Notes: generated from the letters alone by a model not told the origin. DNA of 64,000 bases from an uncultured Dehalococcoidia bacterium (GCA_958295765.1 CATQHB010000002.1:1940001-2004000), one strand, 5' to 3'; positions 32,175 to 41,090 are shown, numbered from the stretch's first letter. A program made the numbers and translations.

Positions 32175-33704
32175 ATGAAACCTTGGACGATTATTGCCTG
32201 CTTGTTGCTGCTGACCGCGCTGGCTGCTTGCACCACCCCACCGCCTACGGCCACCCCGGACATTCCGGCGACGGTGGCGGTTCAAGTGCAAGACCGCCTG
32301 GATGCGGCGCCGACCGCTACTCCGCAGCCTACCCCTACTCCTTATCCTACGCCGACCACGGTGCCTACGGCTACGCCCCGGCCTACCCCCACTCCTACGC
32401 CGGCACCAACGGCCACCCCGACGCCGGTTCCTACGCCAACACCTACTCCGACGCCTACGCCAACTCCCACCCCCACACCTACGCCAATGCCTACGCCTAC
32501 ACCTACGCCGCAACCCACGGCTACACCCCGGCCTACTGCCACGCCAGGACCTACGGCTACGCCGAGACCTACCGCCACGCCCCGGCCCACCGCTACGCCC
32601 TTGCCGCCCCTGAAGTATGACCGGGCGTTGCTGCTGTTCGGGCCGGAAAGCGGGACAATCACCCATGCGCCTGATGACGGTTTCGTGGAAGAGTTCGAGG
32701 GAGTTGATACCAGCGCCGACGTGCTGGTAGAAGCGACTTTCCACAACCCCTACTCCGTTAAAGGACGGTATTGGAAACACGGCTTTTTACTCCGCCACTC
32801 AAGAACCAATTATTTCCACTGGGTCAGCATCGACAGCAACGGGGACTGGCAGCACTTTCATCGCCTTGGCGAAAGTGATGCGCTGGGTCGGATAATCGTG
32901 CGGTCGTCGGATATAAACACCACGCCGGGCGGGGAAAACAACCTCACCGTAGCGATGACCGGCGCCACCGGTCAGGTCTATATCAATGGGAAATATCAGG
33001 GCAGCCTGGATCTCACGGCAATTACCGGAAAGGGTGAGATTAGAGTCTTTGTTGACGACGACGCAGCGGGCAGAACCCGGTTTGAGGATTTCGGCATCTG
33101 GAAGTGGGATGAAGCGCTGGCTGGTCAGTTGCCGGAGCCGATTCTCCCCCCGGTGGCGGTGGAGTGGGAAACCTACGAATTGGATAAGCACGATTTCCAG
33201 GTGGACATTCCCACCGGATGGGCAGGAGACGAACCCTTTGCCACGCCCTTTATGGAACAAACGGTTACCTCCAGTGATGGTAGCGGAGAAGGAATATGTC
33301 AATCGGCTTGGGGTTGGTTTGATTTCCAAAGCCCTGACCACCTCGCCACCGTTTCCTTTCAATGGTGGTTTTTGGGCGATGAGAACCGCAGTACCCGGTG
33401 CTTTTGGAAACATTCGGTAAGCGCCCAGGACATTGCCGATATTAGCGAGGAGGATGAGGTCATCTTCTCAGACTACGTCACCAGGCACGGCGAGCGGCGC
33501 AACTGGCAGTACCTACATCACGTCCGTTCGGAATCGGAGGGCGGGAATTGCGCCGAAGAAGAACGCGCTACGCTGATTTCGCTGACCAGGCATTACATCC
33601 TGGAGGTGGAGTGGTCAGCCTGCCAACATTCCGTTGAACGGTATCGGGAAGTTCTCGACCAATTCCTGGACAGCTTTTCCAGCCGGGACTCGAAGATACG
33701 CTAG
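32175..33704 (+). CDS. Lipoprotein with long Thr-Pro repeat and beta-sandwich-like domain
   Basis: A 509-residue exported lipoprotein. A signal peptide ends in the lipobox LAAC (cysteine 19). About 130 residues of T-P-x repeats ([19 protein letters not shown]) form an extended linker. Then a ~165-residue domain beginning [14 protein letters not shown] and including [40 protein letters not shown] and [10 protein letters not shown] looks like a LamG/concanavalin-type beta-sandwich. The C-terminal domain starts near [13 protein letters not shown]. The domain names are inferred from pattern, not from a search. TP-rich lipoproteins are common in Chloroflexota. It likely sits on the outer face of the membrane. 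Confidence 0.75.
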   Translation: MKPWTIIACLLLLTALAACTTPPPTATPDIPATVAVQVQDRLDAAPTATPQPTPTPYPTPTTVPTATPRPTPTPTPAPTATPTPVPTPTPTPTPTPTPTPTPTPMPTPTPTPQPTATPRPTATPGPTATPRPTATPRPTATPLPPLKYDRALLLFGPESGTITHAPDDGFVEEFEGVDTSADVLVEATFHNPYSVKGRYWKHGFLLRHSRTNYFHWVSIDSNGDWQHFHRLGESDALGRIIVRSSDINTTPGGENNLTVAMTGATGQVYINGKYQGSLDLTAITGKGEIRVFVDDDAAGRTRFEDFGIWKWDEALAGQLPEPILPPVAVEWETYELDKHDFQVDIPTGWAGDEPFATPFMEQTVTSSDGSGEGICQSAWGWFDFQSPDHLATVSFQWWFLGDENRSTRCFWKHSVSAQDIADISEEDEVIFSDYVTRHGERRNWQYLHHVRSESEGGNCAEEERATLISLTRHYILEVEWSACQHSVERYREVLDQFLDSFSSRDSKIR

Positions 33705-33710
33705 AACCGC

Positions 33711-33743
33711 CCCGCCGGCCGGCCAGGGCGGCCGGTCGGCGGG
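33711..33743 (+). terminator. GC-rich hairpin after the lipoprotein gene
   Basis: Arms CCCGCCGGCCGGCC (33711-33724) and GGCCGGTCGGCGGG (33730-33743) pair with one mismatch around a 5-base loop. No T tract follows, so it is either a weak terminator or an mRNA 3' stabiliser. Confidence 0.5.
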
Positions 33744-33811
33744 CGTTCCCCGGCAAGACGCCTTTAAGCAGGAGTGTGTATAATGAGCCATAGACAAGGA
33801 GAATACCCATC

Positions 33812-34270
33812 ATGCCAGACGCCGAACACGCGGCTCAACCGCCTTTGGAGCGGGAGTTAGACCACGACGGGGAGGCAGACATCCTGTGGTTAGGGAACGG
33901 GCGGCCCGGAGGGAGTGGGTTTGACCTTTCCGCAGACTGCATCGTGTTTTTCGAGAATTACCCGGTACGCCCAAGCGGTTTCCTGCGTTGGGGGGCTAAA
34001 AAGGTACTGCTGCCCCTGTTGCGCGGCGAGGAAACCCACTATGCCAGCCCGGATGACTCGGAAGTCATAACTTACGATGGCAAGTCGGGTACTTTGTTGA
34101 TGAAAAACGGGCGTTCCGACTTAATCCAAAGGGATATTTTCGACGGGTGCACCGTTTTATTCGACGCCGATCAATTTGTGTCCAGTATCCGGCTGGAAAG
34201 GGCCGCCGAGTTGCTCATCCCGGTCTTGACCGCCGAGGATAACGATGCGGATGACGGCTCAGAAACCTGA
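33812..34270 (+). CDS. Hypothetical protein
   Basis: An unrecognised 152-residue acidic protein. Visible features: ADILWLGNGRPGGSGFDLS, CIVFFENYPVRPSGFLRWG, DGKSGTLLMKNGRSDLIQRD, and an acidic tail, EDNDADDGSET. There is no signal peptide or membrane segment. AAGGAG lies 11-12 bases before the ATG. It follows the lipoprotein by about 100 bases with a hairpin between them, so co-transcription is uncertain. Confidence 0.55.
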   Translation: MPDAEHAAQPPLERELDHDGEADILWLGNGRPGGSGFDLSADCIVFFENYPVRPSGFLRWGAKKVLLPLLRGEETHYASPDDSEVITYDGKSGTLLMKNGRSDLIQRDIFDGCTVLFDADQFVSSIRLERAAELLIPVLTAEDNDADDGSET

Positions 34271-34331
34271 ATCTTGGTCAGGGAATTGCGGACTTTGCAA
34301 CCCGCCCCTTACCCCCTAAAATCATCCCGCT

Positions 34332-35303
34332 ATGAACTACAACTCTGACTCTGACGCTGCTGTTGACGCCAACGCCGGGCTGAACCTGGTTACCGGGGCC
34401 TTTGGTTACACCGGCCGTTATATTGCCCGGCGCTTGCTGGATATGGGGCAGCCGGTTCGTACCCTCACCGGGCGGGCCATTGCCGGCAATGCCGGCGGCG
34501 ACCCTTTCGGCGGGCGGGTTGAGGCTTTTCCCTTCAACTTTGACCGGCCGGAGGCCCTGGTGGAAAGCCTGCGGGAGGTGGATACCCTCTACAATACCTA
34601 CTGGGTTCGCTTTTCCAGCGGGCCGGTTACCTTTGACCGGGCGGTGGAAAACTCCCGTACCCTCATCCGGGCGGCGGAGTCGGCGGGAGTCCGCCGGCTG
34701 GTACACATCAGCATCACCAATCCGTCGGCCGAGTCGCCCCTGCCCTACTTCCGGGGCAAGGGCCTGGTGGAGCAGGCCATTCGGGAGTCCGGCTTGTCCT
34801 ACGCCATCATCCGGCCGGCCCTCATCTTTGGCCGGGGGGACGTGCTGCTCAACAACATCGCCTGGCTGCTGCGGCGCTTTCCGGTCTTTGCCGTAGCCGG
34901 CAGCGGCCAATACCTGGTGCAGCCGGTTGACGTGGCCGACCTGGCGGAAATGGCGATAGCCGCCGGGCCGGGCCAGGACAATACCATCGCCGACGCCGTA
35001 GGCCCGGAGACCTATACCTTTGACGAACTGGTGCGACTAGTGGCCGCGACGGTGGGGCGCCAAGCCCGGATTATCCACGTCGCGCCGTCAATGGCCCTGC
35101 TGCTGTCCCGGCTCTTGGGCCTCCTGGTTCGGGACGTGGTGCTGACCCGGGAAGAGATAGACGGCCTGTCCGCCAACCTGCTGACCTCGGCCGGCCCGCC
35201 GCAATGCCCCACCCGCCTGAGCCACTGGCTGGCGGAAAACGGTAGCGACCTGGGCGCCGCCTACGCCTCCGAACTGGGGAGACACTACCGGGAACGGAAT
35301 TAG
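34332..35303 (+). CDS. NAD(P)H-binding atypical SDR (NmrA/NDUFA9-like)
   Basis: A 323-residue Rossmann-fold protein: LVTGAFGYTGRYIARRLLD gives the nucleotide-binding GxxGxxG, followed by RTLTGR, DTLYNTYWVRFSSG, RRLVHISITNPS and RGKGLVEQAIRESGLSYAIIRPALIFG. The missing classical Y-x3-K pattern places it with atypical SDRs such as NmrA or the complex I NDUFA9-like proteins. Its enzymatic role is unclear. An SDR gene lies 80 bases downstream beyond an A+T-rich hairpin. Confidence 0.8.
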   Translation: MNYNSDSDAAVDANAGLNLVTGAFGYTGRYIARRLLDMGQPVRTLTGRAIAGNAGGDPFGGRVEAFPFNFDRPEALVESLREVDTLYNTYWVRFSSGPVTFDRAVENSRTLIRAAESAGVRRLVHISITNPSAESPLPYFRGKGLVEQAIRESGLSYAIIRPALIFGRGDVLLNNIAWLLRRFPVFAVAGSGQYLVQPVDVADLAEMAIAAGPGQDNTIADAVGPETYTFDELVRLVAATVGRQARIIHVAPSMALLLSRLLGLLVRDVVLTREEIDGLSANLLTSAGPPQCPTRLSHWLAENGSDLGAAYASELGRHYRERN

Positions 35304-35365
35304 GAATTAAGAATTATCAATTAAAGGTTTCAATTCTTAATTCCTAATTCTTAATTCCTAATTGA
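35300..35365. repeat. A+T-rich inverted repeat (family D)
   Basis: aattaggaattaagaatta and ttcttaattcctaattctta are mirrored around a short centre, ~66 bases in all. It sits between two same-strand genes and may also influence read-through. Confidence 0.6.
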
Positions 35366-35381
35366 TAAGGGGGGGTAAGGT

Positions 35382-36170
35382 ATGTTGTTGCGGGGCAAGG
35401 TGGCGATTGTAACCGGTTCCAGCCGGGGGATTGGCAAGGCGATGGCTTTGGGGCTGGCCGGGGCCGGGGCGGCGGTGGTGGTGGCGGCCCGGTCGGAAAG
35501 CGAGGGCGCCCTGGCCCCCGGCACCATTTACGCCACCGCCGCCGAAATTGAGGCCCTGGGCGGCCAAGCCCTCCCCGTCCGCTGCAACGTGCGGGAGGAG
35601 GACAGCATCTACGCGATGGTGCAGCAGACGCTGAACGCCTTTGGGCGCATTGACGTGCTGGTGAACAACGCCGGAATCGGCACCTACCGCCCTTTCCTGG
35701 AGTCATCAGTCCGGGAGTGGGACCTGGTGCTGAACATTAACCTGCGGGCTACCTTTATCGGCTGCCGGGCGGTGGCGCCGGCGATGGTGGAACAGGGCGG
35801 CGGCAGCATTATCAACATATCCTCGCACGCCGCAACTAACATTTTTTCCTCTACCCTGGGCGCCGACCCGGCGGAGGGCATCGCCCTGATGGGCCAGGCT
35901 TACGGCGTAGCCAAGGCGGCGGTGGAGCGGCTTACCTGGGGCCTGTCCGCCGAATTGGGCCAACACAACATCGCCGTCAACGCGCTGAAGCCCCTGCGTC
36001 CGGTGCTGACCGAGGGGTTCCAGGCCCAGCGGCCCGACGCCGACTTTTCCACCTGGGCCACGCCGGAGGCCATGGTAAAGGCGGCCACCTTCCTGGCCGG
36101 CCAGGACGCCCAGGGCCTGAGCGGGGCCATAGTAACCGCCGAGGAATTGGTACGGCGGTTGGGCCTGTAG
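35382..36170 (+). CDS. SDR family oxidoreductase
   Basis: A classical 262-residue short-chain dehydrogenase. Cofactor site VTGSSRGIGKAMALG, NNAGIGTYRPF, then IINISSHAATNIF with the catalytic serine and an insertion before YGVAKAAVERLTWG (Tyr-x3-Lys). The insertion STLGADPAEGIALMGQA between Ser and Tyr is longer than in typical members. NADP versus NAD use cannot be settled. The C-terminus AQGLSGAIVTAEELVRRLGL is family-like. Substrate unknown. Confidence 0.88.
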   Translation: MLLRGKVAIVTGSSRGIGKAMALGLAGAGAAVVVAARSESEGALAPGTIYATAAEIEALGGQALPVRCNVREEDSIYAMVQQTLNAFGRIDVLVNNAGIGTYRPFLESSVREWDLVLNINLRATFIGCRAVAPAMVEQGGGSIINISSHAATNIFSSTLGADPAEGIALMGQAYGVAKAAVERLTWGLSAELGQHNIAVNALKPLRPVLTEGFQAQRPDADFSTWATPEAMVKAATFLAGQDAQGLSGAIVTAEELVRRLGL

Positions 36171-36227
36171 GCCGGGCCTTTTGATTCTCGACTCATCCCG
36201 CTACCCAACAGCTAACGGCAATAATTA

Positions 36228-36626
36228 ACCGCTCATGGTGAGCTTGTCGAACCACGCCGTCCCTTTGACCGGCTCAAGATGAGAGTATTTTCGGTATCCT
36301 CAACGGGTGTTGGTGTTCCTTACCCGGCTCTATTGCATTGTAGGGGCGGGTTTGTAACCCGACCTGGCGACAACGGCAGAATCATTTGGATAACGGAGAC
36401 ATCGTATCCGACAGATCCTTGCACCGGAACCAGGGCGGGTTATAAACCCGCCCCTACCGGTTGACGGAGTATTCGGACAAAGACACCAACGCGCCTTGAG
36501 AATACCGTATTTTCAACGCTTGTCGGTATTTTCATCGGGGTAGGGGCGGTTCGCGAACCGCCCCTACCGGTCAAGAAACATGGCGTAGCAAGAAATGCCA
36601 ACAAATGTTGGGAATACCAGAATTAG
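36228..36626. repeat. Composite repeat region: family A arm, family-C element with outer inverted ends
   Basis: A family-A arm at 36230 is followed by an element starting ggtatcctcaacgggtgttg (36288) and ending at acaccaacgcgccttgagaa (to about 36510), which are imperfect inverted ends. Inside lies a 118-bp family-C copy, 36340-36457. A second short palindrome, gtaggggcggttcgcgaacc, is at 36540-36567, followed by an outer end ccaacaaatgttgggaatac. The remaining 36627-36762 shows no gene, only a weak GC-rich hairpin. Confidence 0.75.
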
Positions 36627-36762
36627 CGGGGAGAGACAGCATGACCGGGGATAGGGTAAAACCGGGCAAGGCAAAAATAGGGGCAACGCCGGCAGCGCGC
36701 GTTCCGCTGCCCGGCATTACCCCGGTAGTCCGGTTCTGGCTGGCTGAAAGGGCCGGCGGGAG

Positions 36763-37065
36763 TTACTCGGTTTCAATAACCTCGGTGGGAATCAAGTCCT
36801 CCTCCAGCTCCGGGCCGTTGTTCCGGCGGATGCTCTGCACCCGTTCCCGGGCGGTGCCCACATAGCCCCGGCCCCGTTCCCGGGCCGCGTCCACGTAACC
36901 CCCGGCCCGCTCCCGGGCGGTGCCCAGGTATTCCCCGGCCCGTTCCCGGACAATCTGCCGGGTCTCGTTGCCAGGCTTGGGCGCCATCAGCATCCCGATC
37001 GCCGTCCCCACCAAGGCGCCGGCGAGTAATCCGGTAACAAACTTGTCGAGTCCACTATCTGCCAT
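36763..37065 (-). CDS. YtxH-like membrane-anchored protein
   Basis: A 100-residue YtxH-domain protein. One N-terminal hydrophobic segment (VTGLLAGALVGTAIGMLMAP) is followed by a coiled region of four 11-residue repeats of the type ARERAGGYVDA (RERAGEYLGT, ARERAGGYVDA, ARERGRGYVGT, ARERV), then an acidic tail. These repeats form an amphipathic right-handed coil in other members. Function is unknown; related proteins are induced by stress. It seems to be a single-gene unit. Confidence 0.8.
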   Translation of the reverse strand: MADSGLDKFVTGLLAGALVGTAIGMLMAPKPGNETRQIVRERAGEYLGTARERAGGYVDAARERGRGYVGTARERVQSIRRNNGPELEEDLIPTEVIETE

Positions 37066-37333
37066 AACATCCGCTCCTTTATTGATTTAATCTATCCGGC
37101 AATGACCGCCTGACTCAATCAACGCAATTTAGCTTACATAATATACCATTATCCCGCATCGGGCAATAAAATATCCGACGGCTAAAGACGAATTAGACTG
37201 ACCTTTGACCCTTTCGCTGATGCGATACTTATCGTTACAATGCCTGCGAACTAGACCGGCGATGCAGACGCCAAGCCGGTAACCATCGGGCCGGCCGGTT
37301 AAACCGCCGTATTTGAGCAGTTGAGGTAAGGGT

Positions 37334-37663
37334 ATGCCCTATGATGAGGAACTGGCCGGCCGAGTCCGCAGCGCGCTGGCGGACACGGCCGGGGTCAGTG
37401 AGAAAAAGATGTTTGGCGGTCTGGCCTTTATGCTCAACGGCAATATGTGTTGCGGGGTGGATAAAACCAACCTGATGCTGCGGGTAGGGCCGGAACGGTA
37501 TGAGGCGGCCCTGGCTAAACCCCACGCCGGGCTGATGGATTTCACCGGGCGCCCAATGCGCGGGTTCGTGTACGTAAGCCGGGAAGGGTTTGAGACACCA
37601 GCCGCCTTGCAGGAATGGCTACAGTTGGCAGTAGGCTTCGTGGAAACCCTGCCGGCCAAGTAA
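37334..37663 (+). CDS. TfoX/Sxy N-terminal domain protein
   Basis: A 109-residue TfoX_N protein: EELAGRVRSALADTAGV, KKMFGGLAFMLNGNMCCGV, LMLRVGPERYEAAL and the end EWLQLAVGFVETLPA. The C-terminal domain of the competence regulator TfoX is absent, which is usual in non-proteobacteria, so a competence role should not be assumed. The ATG is preceded by GAGGTAAGG. It is a single gene. Confidence 0.82.
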   Translation: MPYDEELAGRVRSALADTAGVSEKKMFGGLAFMLNGNMCCGVDKTNLMLRVGPERYEAALAKPHAGLMDFTGRPMRGFVYVSREGFETPAALQEWLQLAVGFVETLPAK

Positions 37664-37733
37664 ATAGCAAATCAAGAATTCCCGGCCGCTGTTGCCCTTT
37701 CCCGGCAAGCAGACAACAATCCCATCCCGTACC

Positions 37734-37766
37734 ATAATTCCTAATTCCTAATTCTTAATTCTTAAT
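37734..37766. repeat. A+T-rich repeat arm (family D)
   Basis: A run of aattcctaattcttaattc immediately before the aminotransferase's ribosome-binding site. The complementary arm seen in other copies is not obvious here, so this copy is partial. Confidence 0.5.
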
Positions 37767-37781
37767 TCCCGGGAGGAAGGT

Positions 37782-38966
37782 ATGACTATTTCCCGCAGCG
37801 TCCGCCGGTCTATGGAGGAAGGGGGCTGGATTCGCCGAATGTTCGAGGTGGGCATCGCCCTCAAGGCCCAGTATGGCGAGGATAAGGTGTTTGACCTTTC
37901 CCTGGGTAACCCGGTGGTAGAGCCGCCGGAGCAGTTCAATGAGGAACTGCGGCGGCTGGCCCAGAACCCGGCTCCGGGGATGCACCGCTATATGCCCAAC
38001 GCCGGCTACCCGGAAACGCGCCGCGCCGTCGCCGAAACCCTGGCCGGTGAAACCGGGCTGCCCTTTTCCGGCGGCGACATTGTGATGAGTTGCGGGGCGG
38101 CCGGCGCGGCCAACGTCGTCCTGCGGGCTACCCTGAACCCGGGGGATGAGGTCATCATCCTGTCCCCCTTCTTTGGGGAGTACGTTTACTACATCGACAA
38201 CCACAACGGAGCGCCGGTCATCGTGCCGACTACCGAGGATTTCCAATTGGACCTGGCGGCTATTGAGGCGGCGATTACCCCGCGCACTCGCGGGCTGATT
38301 CTCAACTCGCCCAACAACCCGTCGGGGGTAGTTTACTCTGCCGACCAGGTAAGGGAACTGGCCGGGCTGCTGAATCGCAAGCAGGCGCAGTTGGGTACGG
38401 AAATCTACATCATCAGCGACGAGCCTTATCGCCACCTAATCTACGACGGCCTGACCTATCCCCAGGTTTTCCCCCATTACGAGCGAACCATCGTAGTCAA
38501 CTCCCATGCCAAGGATTTGGGACTGCCCGGCGAGCGGATCGGCTACATTGCGGTACACCCGGACTACCCCAACAAGGGGGAACTGGTGGACGGGATGATT
38601 TTCTGCACCCGCACCCTGGGGTTTGTCAACGCGCCGGCCCTGATGCAGCACTTGGTGCGCGCCCTGCAAGGGGTCAGCGTTGACGTGGGCGAGTACCAGC
38701 GCAAGCGGGACTTTCTCTACTCCCAACTTACGGAAATGGGCTACTCGGCGGTGAAACCTCAAGGCGCCTTTTACCTGTTCCCCAAGTCGCCGCTGGCCGA
38801 TGACGCCGCTTTTGTCGATGCCCTGCAAGAGTGGAACGTCCTGGTAGTGCCGGGCCGGGGTTTTGGCGCGCCGGGCCATTTCCGTATTTCCTACTGCGTG
38901 GATGACCGGGTGCTGGAGGGGGCAATGGAGGGTTTTGCCAGGGCAGCGGAGCGGTTTGGCCTGTAG
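37782..38966 (+). CDS. PLP-dependent aminotransferase, class I/II
   Basis: A 394-residue fold-type I aminotransferase. The large domain shows LSLGNPVVEPP, AAGAANVVLRATLNPGDEVI, LNSPNNPSGVVYS (substrate-binding Asn), IISDEPYRHLIYDG (Asp and Tyr contacting PLP) and the PLP-lysine in SHAKDLGLPGERIGY. The C-terminal arginine is in GHFRISYCV. Likely an aspartate- or aromatic-type enzyme; the exact amino acid is not certain. GGGAGGAAGG lies 6-8 bases before the ATG. Confidence 0.92.
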   Translation: MTISRSVRRSMEEGGWIRRMFEVGIALKAQYGEDKVFDLSLGNPVVEPPEQFNEELRRLAQNPAPGMHRYMPNAGYPETRRAVAETLAGETGLPFSGGDIVMSCGAAGAANVVLRATLNPGDEVIILSPFFGEYVYYIDNHNGAPVIVPTTEDFQLDLAAIEAAITPRTRGLILNSPNNPSGVVYSADQVRELAGLLNRKQAQLGTEIYIISDEPYRHLIYDGLTYPQVFPHYERTIVVNSHAKDLGLPGERIGYIAVHPDYPNKGELVDGMIFCTRTLGFVNAPALMQHLVRALQGVSVDVGEYQRKRDFLYSQLTEMGYSAVKPQGAFYLFPKSPLADDAAFVDALQEWNVLVVPGRGFGAPGHFRISYCVDDRVLEGAMEGFARAAERFGL

Positions 38967-38999
38967 CCTATAACCGGCTTTGCCGGCGTCAGTCCCCGG

Positions 39000-39548
39000 C
39001 TAGGAACCGAAAACCTCCTCCAGGTCAACCGCCAACTCCGGCAACAAGGGGGACGCCAGAGTCTGGCGGCGGTGGTAAGTAGCGTACCGTGTCAGGCCCG
39101 ACTCCCCGGCAGTCAACACCTCAACCGTTTCCGCGTCCGGGTCCACCAGCCAGTATTCCCGGACGCCGTGCCGGGAGTAGAGGTCTCGCTTATACCCCCG
39201 GTCATGCCCGGCGGTGCCGGGGGAAAGGACTTCCACCACCAAATCCGGCGCCCCCTGAATGTTGGCCTCGGTGATTATGGCGGCGCGCTGATTGGAGACA
39301 AAGAGAATGTCCGGTTGAACTACGTCGTGTTCGGAAAGCATCACGTCAAAGGGGGCAATCCATACCCGGCCCAACCGGTTGGCATTAACAAACCAGCGCA
39401 GAATCGCAAAGAAATTACCGGCGACGGTCTGGTGTTTATTGGTCGGTGAAGGGGCCAAAATCAACTCTCCGTCCAGAAGTTGGCAGCGCTGGTCGTCGGG
39501 CGTGTTCATATAGTCGGCCACGGTGAATTTCAACCTTGGGTTAGTCAT
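39000..39548 (-). CDS. Uma2 family restriction-endonuclease-like protein
   Basis: A 182-residue Uma2 (DUF820) protein with a PD-(D/E)XK-like core: QLLDGELILAPSP, VQPDILFVSNQRA, GAPDLVVEVLSPGT and YSRHGVREYWLVDPD. The E-V-L-S-P-G-T and V-x-P-D-I motifs carry the predicted catalytic acids. This family is multicopy in Chloroflexota and cyanobacteria; target and function are unknown. A short 5'-like fragment that may be related lies at 54070. Confidence 0.85.
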   Translation of the reverse strand: MTNPRLKFTVADYMNTPDDQRCQLLDGELILAPSPTNKHQTVAGNFFAILRWFVNANRLGRVWIAPFDVMLSEHDVVQPDILFVSNQRAAIITEANIQGAPDLVVEVLSPGTAGHDRGYKRDLYSRHGVREYWLVDPDAETVEVLTAGESGLTRYATYHRRQTLASPLLPELAVDLEEVFGS

Positions 39549-39677
39549 ATTTCCATTCCCGGCGCCGCCGGTTGGGTATTGCGTGTGTTATGACTGATTA
39601 TACCATCCGGCGCGCTGCCGCCGCCATAGGGGAATGTCGGGGTATTCTCAACGTGGGTTGGCAATATCATCAACGTA

Positions 39678-39874
39678 GGGGCAATCGCACCATAAACCCG
39701 TCATTCCGGCCATAAACCCGTCGTTCTGGCGAAAGCCGGAATCCAGAACCCTCGGTAGCCGGCCCACTCTTTTCCGGGGGATTTCCTGGGTTCCGGCTTT
39801 CGCCGGAACGACGGTGGCCGGCGCCGGAATGACGGTTACCTGCTAGGTTGCCCTGGTTAAGACACGATTACCCC
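39678..39874. repeat. Family-B element, copy 5, with best-preserved outer ends
   Basis: Arms 39719-39746 and 39786-39813 (imperfect). The outer ends, ggggcaatcgcaccataaac at 39678 and gttaagacacgattacccc ending near 39874, are inverse complements at most positions. Total length is about 197 bp. An outer family-C-like phrase (ggtattctcaacgtgggttg) lies just before it. It covers most of 39549-39882. Confidence 0.85.
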
Positions 39875-39882
39875 TAGTCAAC

Positions 39883-41007
39883 CTACCAGGCCGCTTGACG
39901 GGAGGGCAAGCGGATGGTGGCGGTTCCTTTGGTAGTTATCTGCTGTCGCTGGTTCTCGCCCCAGATCTCCAGGTCAACCAGCTTCTCGCCGTTTTCCTCC
40001 CGCTTGCCGGTAACCGTCCCCTGGCACCAGGTGGTATCGCCGACCACGTTGAACCGGCGCAATTCCACGTACATTTTTTTCAGGAAACCGTCGTCGCCCA
40101 TCCAGTTGGTCAGCAGGTGGCCCATCCAGCAGCAGCGCTGGCAGCCATAGTCGTAGGCTCCGGGCAGCCCGGCGCTTTCGGCAGCTTCCTGGATGTCGTG
40201 AACCCGGATAATGGCCTCCTGCGCCCCGGTGTTGGGGTCGGTAAAGCCCCAGGAGGGGTGGCGCTGCATCTCCCGCAGTTGGATGCCGTGAGAAATGCCG
40301 CCGATACAGCCGGCCACAAAGGCGGTAATGTCGCCGTGGCTCATCGGCCCCTTGACCACCGGCTTCAGCGCATCGCCCACCTGCACCTCTTCCCACCAGC
40401 GGGGACTGCTGCCCCGAATCTCCTCGCCCAGCACCGCCTCCTGAATCGCCAGGATTTCCGCCCGGGAATACTGGTACGGCTCAAAGGTGTATTTCTGCCG
40501 CTCCCGGGCGGCGGAACGCTCGGCGCGAATCTGCCAACCCCGGGTCTTGCCCAGCACCTCGCCCCGCTGGTTAAAGTAATGGGTTACGCTGGACTGAATC
40601 AGGATGACGCCGGCGAACTCGCTTTGCTTTTCCTCCAGGCCGGTAAATTGCTCCTGGACCGAAATCTTGTCGTCCAGTCGGATGGGCCGATACCATTCCC
40701 AATCGTTGCCGGCGTGGAACCCGTGCACCCCGGGCAGGCCGCCGGTGCGCCCGGAGCACCAGTAAACGCTGTAGAGGAAACAGGGGGGCGCGATGATTGT
40801 ACCGTACTGGCTCTGCTGGCCGTAGCTCACGTCCCAATAGAGGGGGTTGCTGTCGCCGATGCCCTGGCAAAAGTGGCGGATGGCGCTGCGGGAGGCTTCC
40901 TCGTTAAACAAGCCCACCCCGTACTGCCGGGGCCGGTTATAGCTGCCCAACCGCCCCCGCAAGCGGTCAATGCCTTCCCGGGTTATTTTGCCCGATTCAA
41001 GTACCAT
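39883..41007 (-). CDS. Double-hotdog MaoC-like acyl dehydratase
   Basis: A 374-residue protein with two hotdog domains. The first contains FCQGIGDSNPLYWDVSYG, corresponding to the hydratase-2 motif D-x-N-P-h-H; here tyrosine replaces the catalytic histidine. The second has GPMSHGDITAFVAGCIGG and YDYGCQRCCWMGHLLTNWMG. Such proteins (MaoC_dehydrat_N) act on acyl-CoAs in Chloroflexota and actinobacteria; the reaction of this one is not clear because of the changed motif. ATG at 41007. Confidence 0.8.
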   Translation of the reverse strand: MVLESGKITREGIDRLRGRLGSYNRPRQYGVGLFNEEASRSAIRHFCQGIGDSNPLYWDVSYGQQSQYGTIIAPPCFLYSVYWCSGRTGGLPGVHGFHAGNDWEWYRPIRLDDKISVQEQFTGLEEKQSEFAGVILIQSSVTHYFNQRGEVLGKTRGWQIRAERSAARERQKYTFEPYQYSRAEILAIQEAVLGEEIRGSSPRWWEEVQVGDALKPVVKGPMSHGDITAFVAGCIGGISHGIQLREMQRHPSWGFTDPNTGAQEAIIRVHDIQEAAESAGLPGAYDYGCQRCCWMGHLLTNWMGDDGFLKKMYVELRRFNVVGDTTWCQGTVTGKREENGEKLVDLEIWGENQRQQITTKGTATIRLPSRQAAW

Positions 41008-41090
41008 AGTTTTATCTCCCGGTTATGTAAAATGCAGACTTTTGCGTAGCTTTATTCTACGGCAGGGTTCTCCAATGGACAATCGGCCGG

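Noticed and set aside
37334-37663. Full TfoX competence regulator
   Set aside because: Only the N-terminal domain is present; a competence role cannot be inferred.
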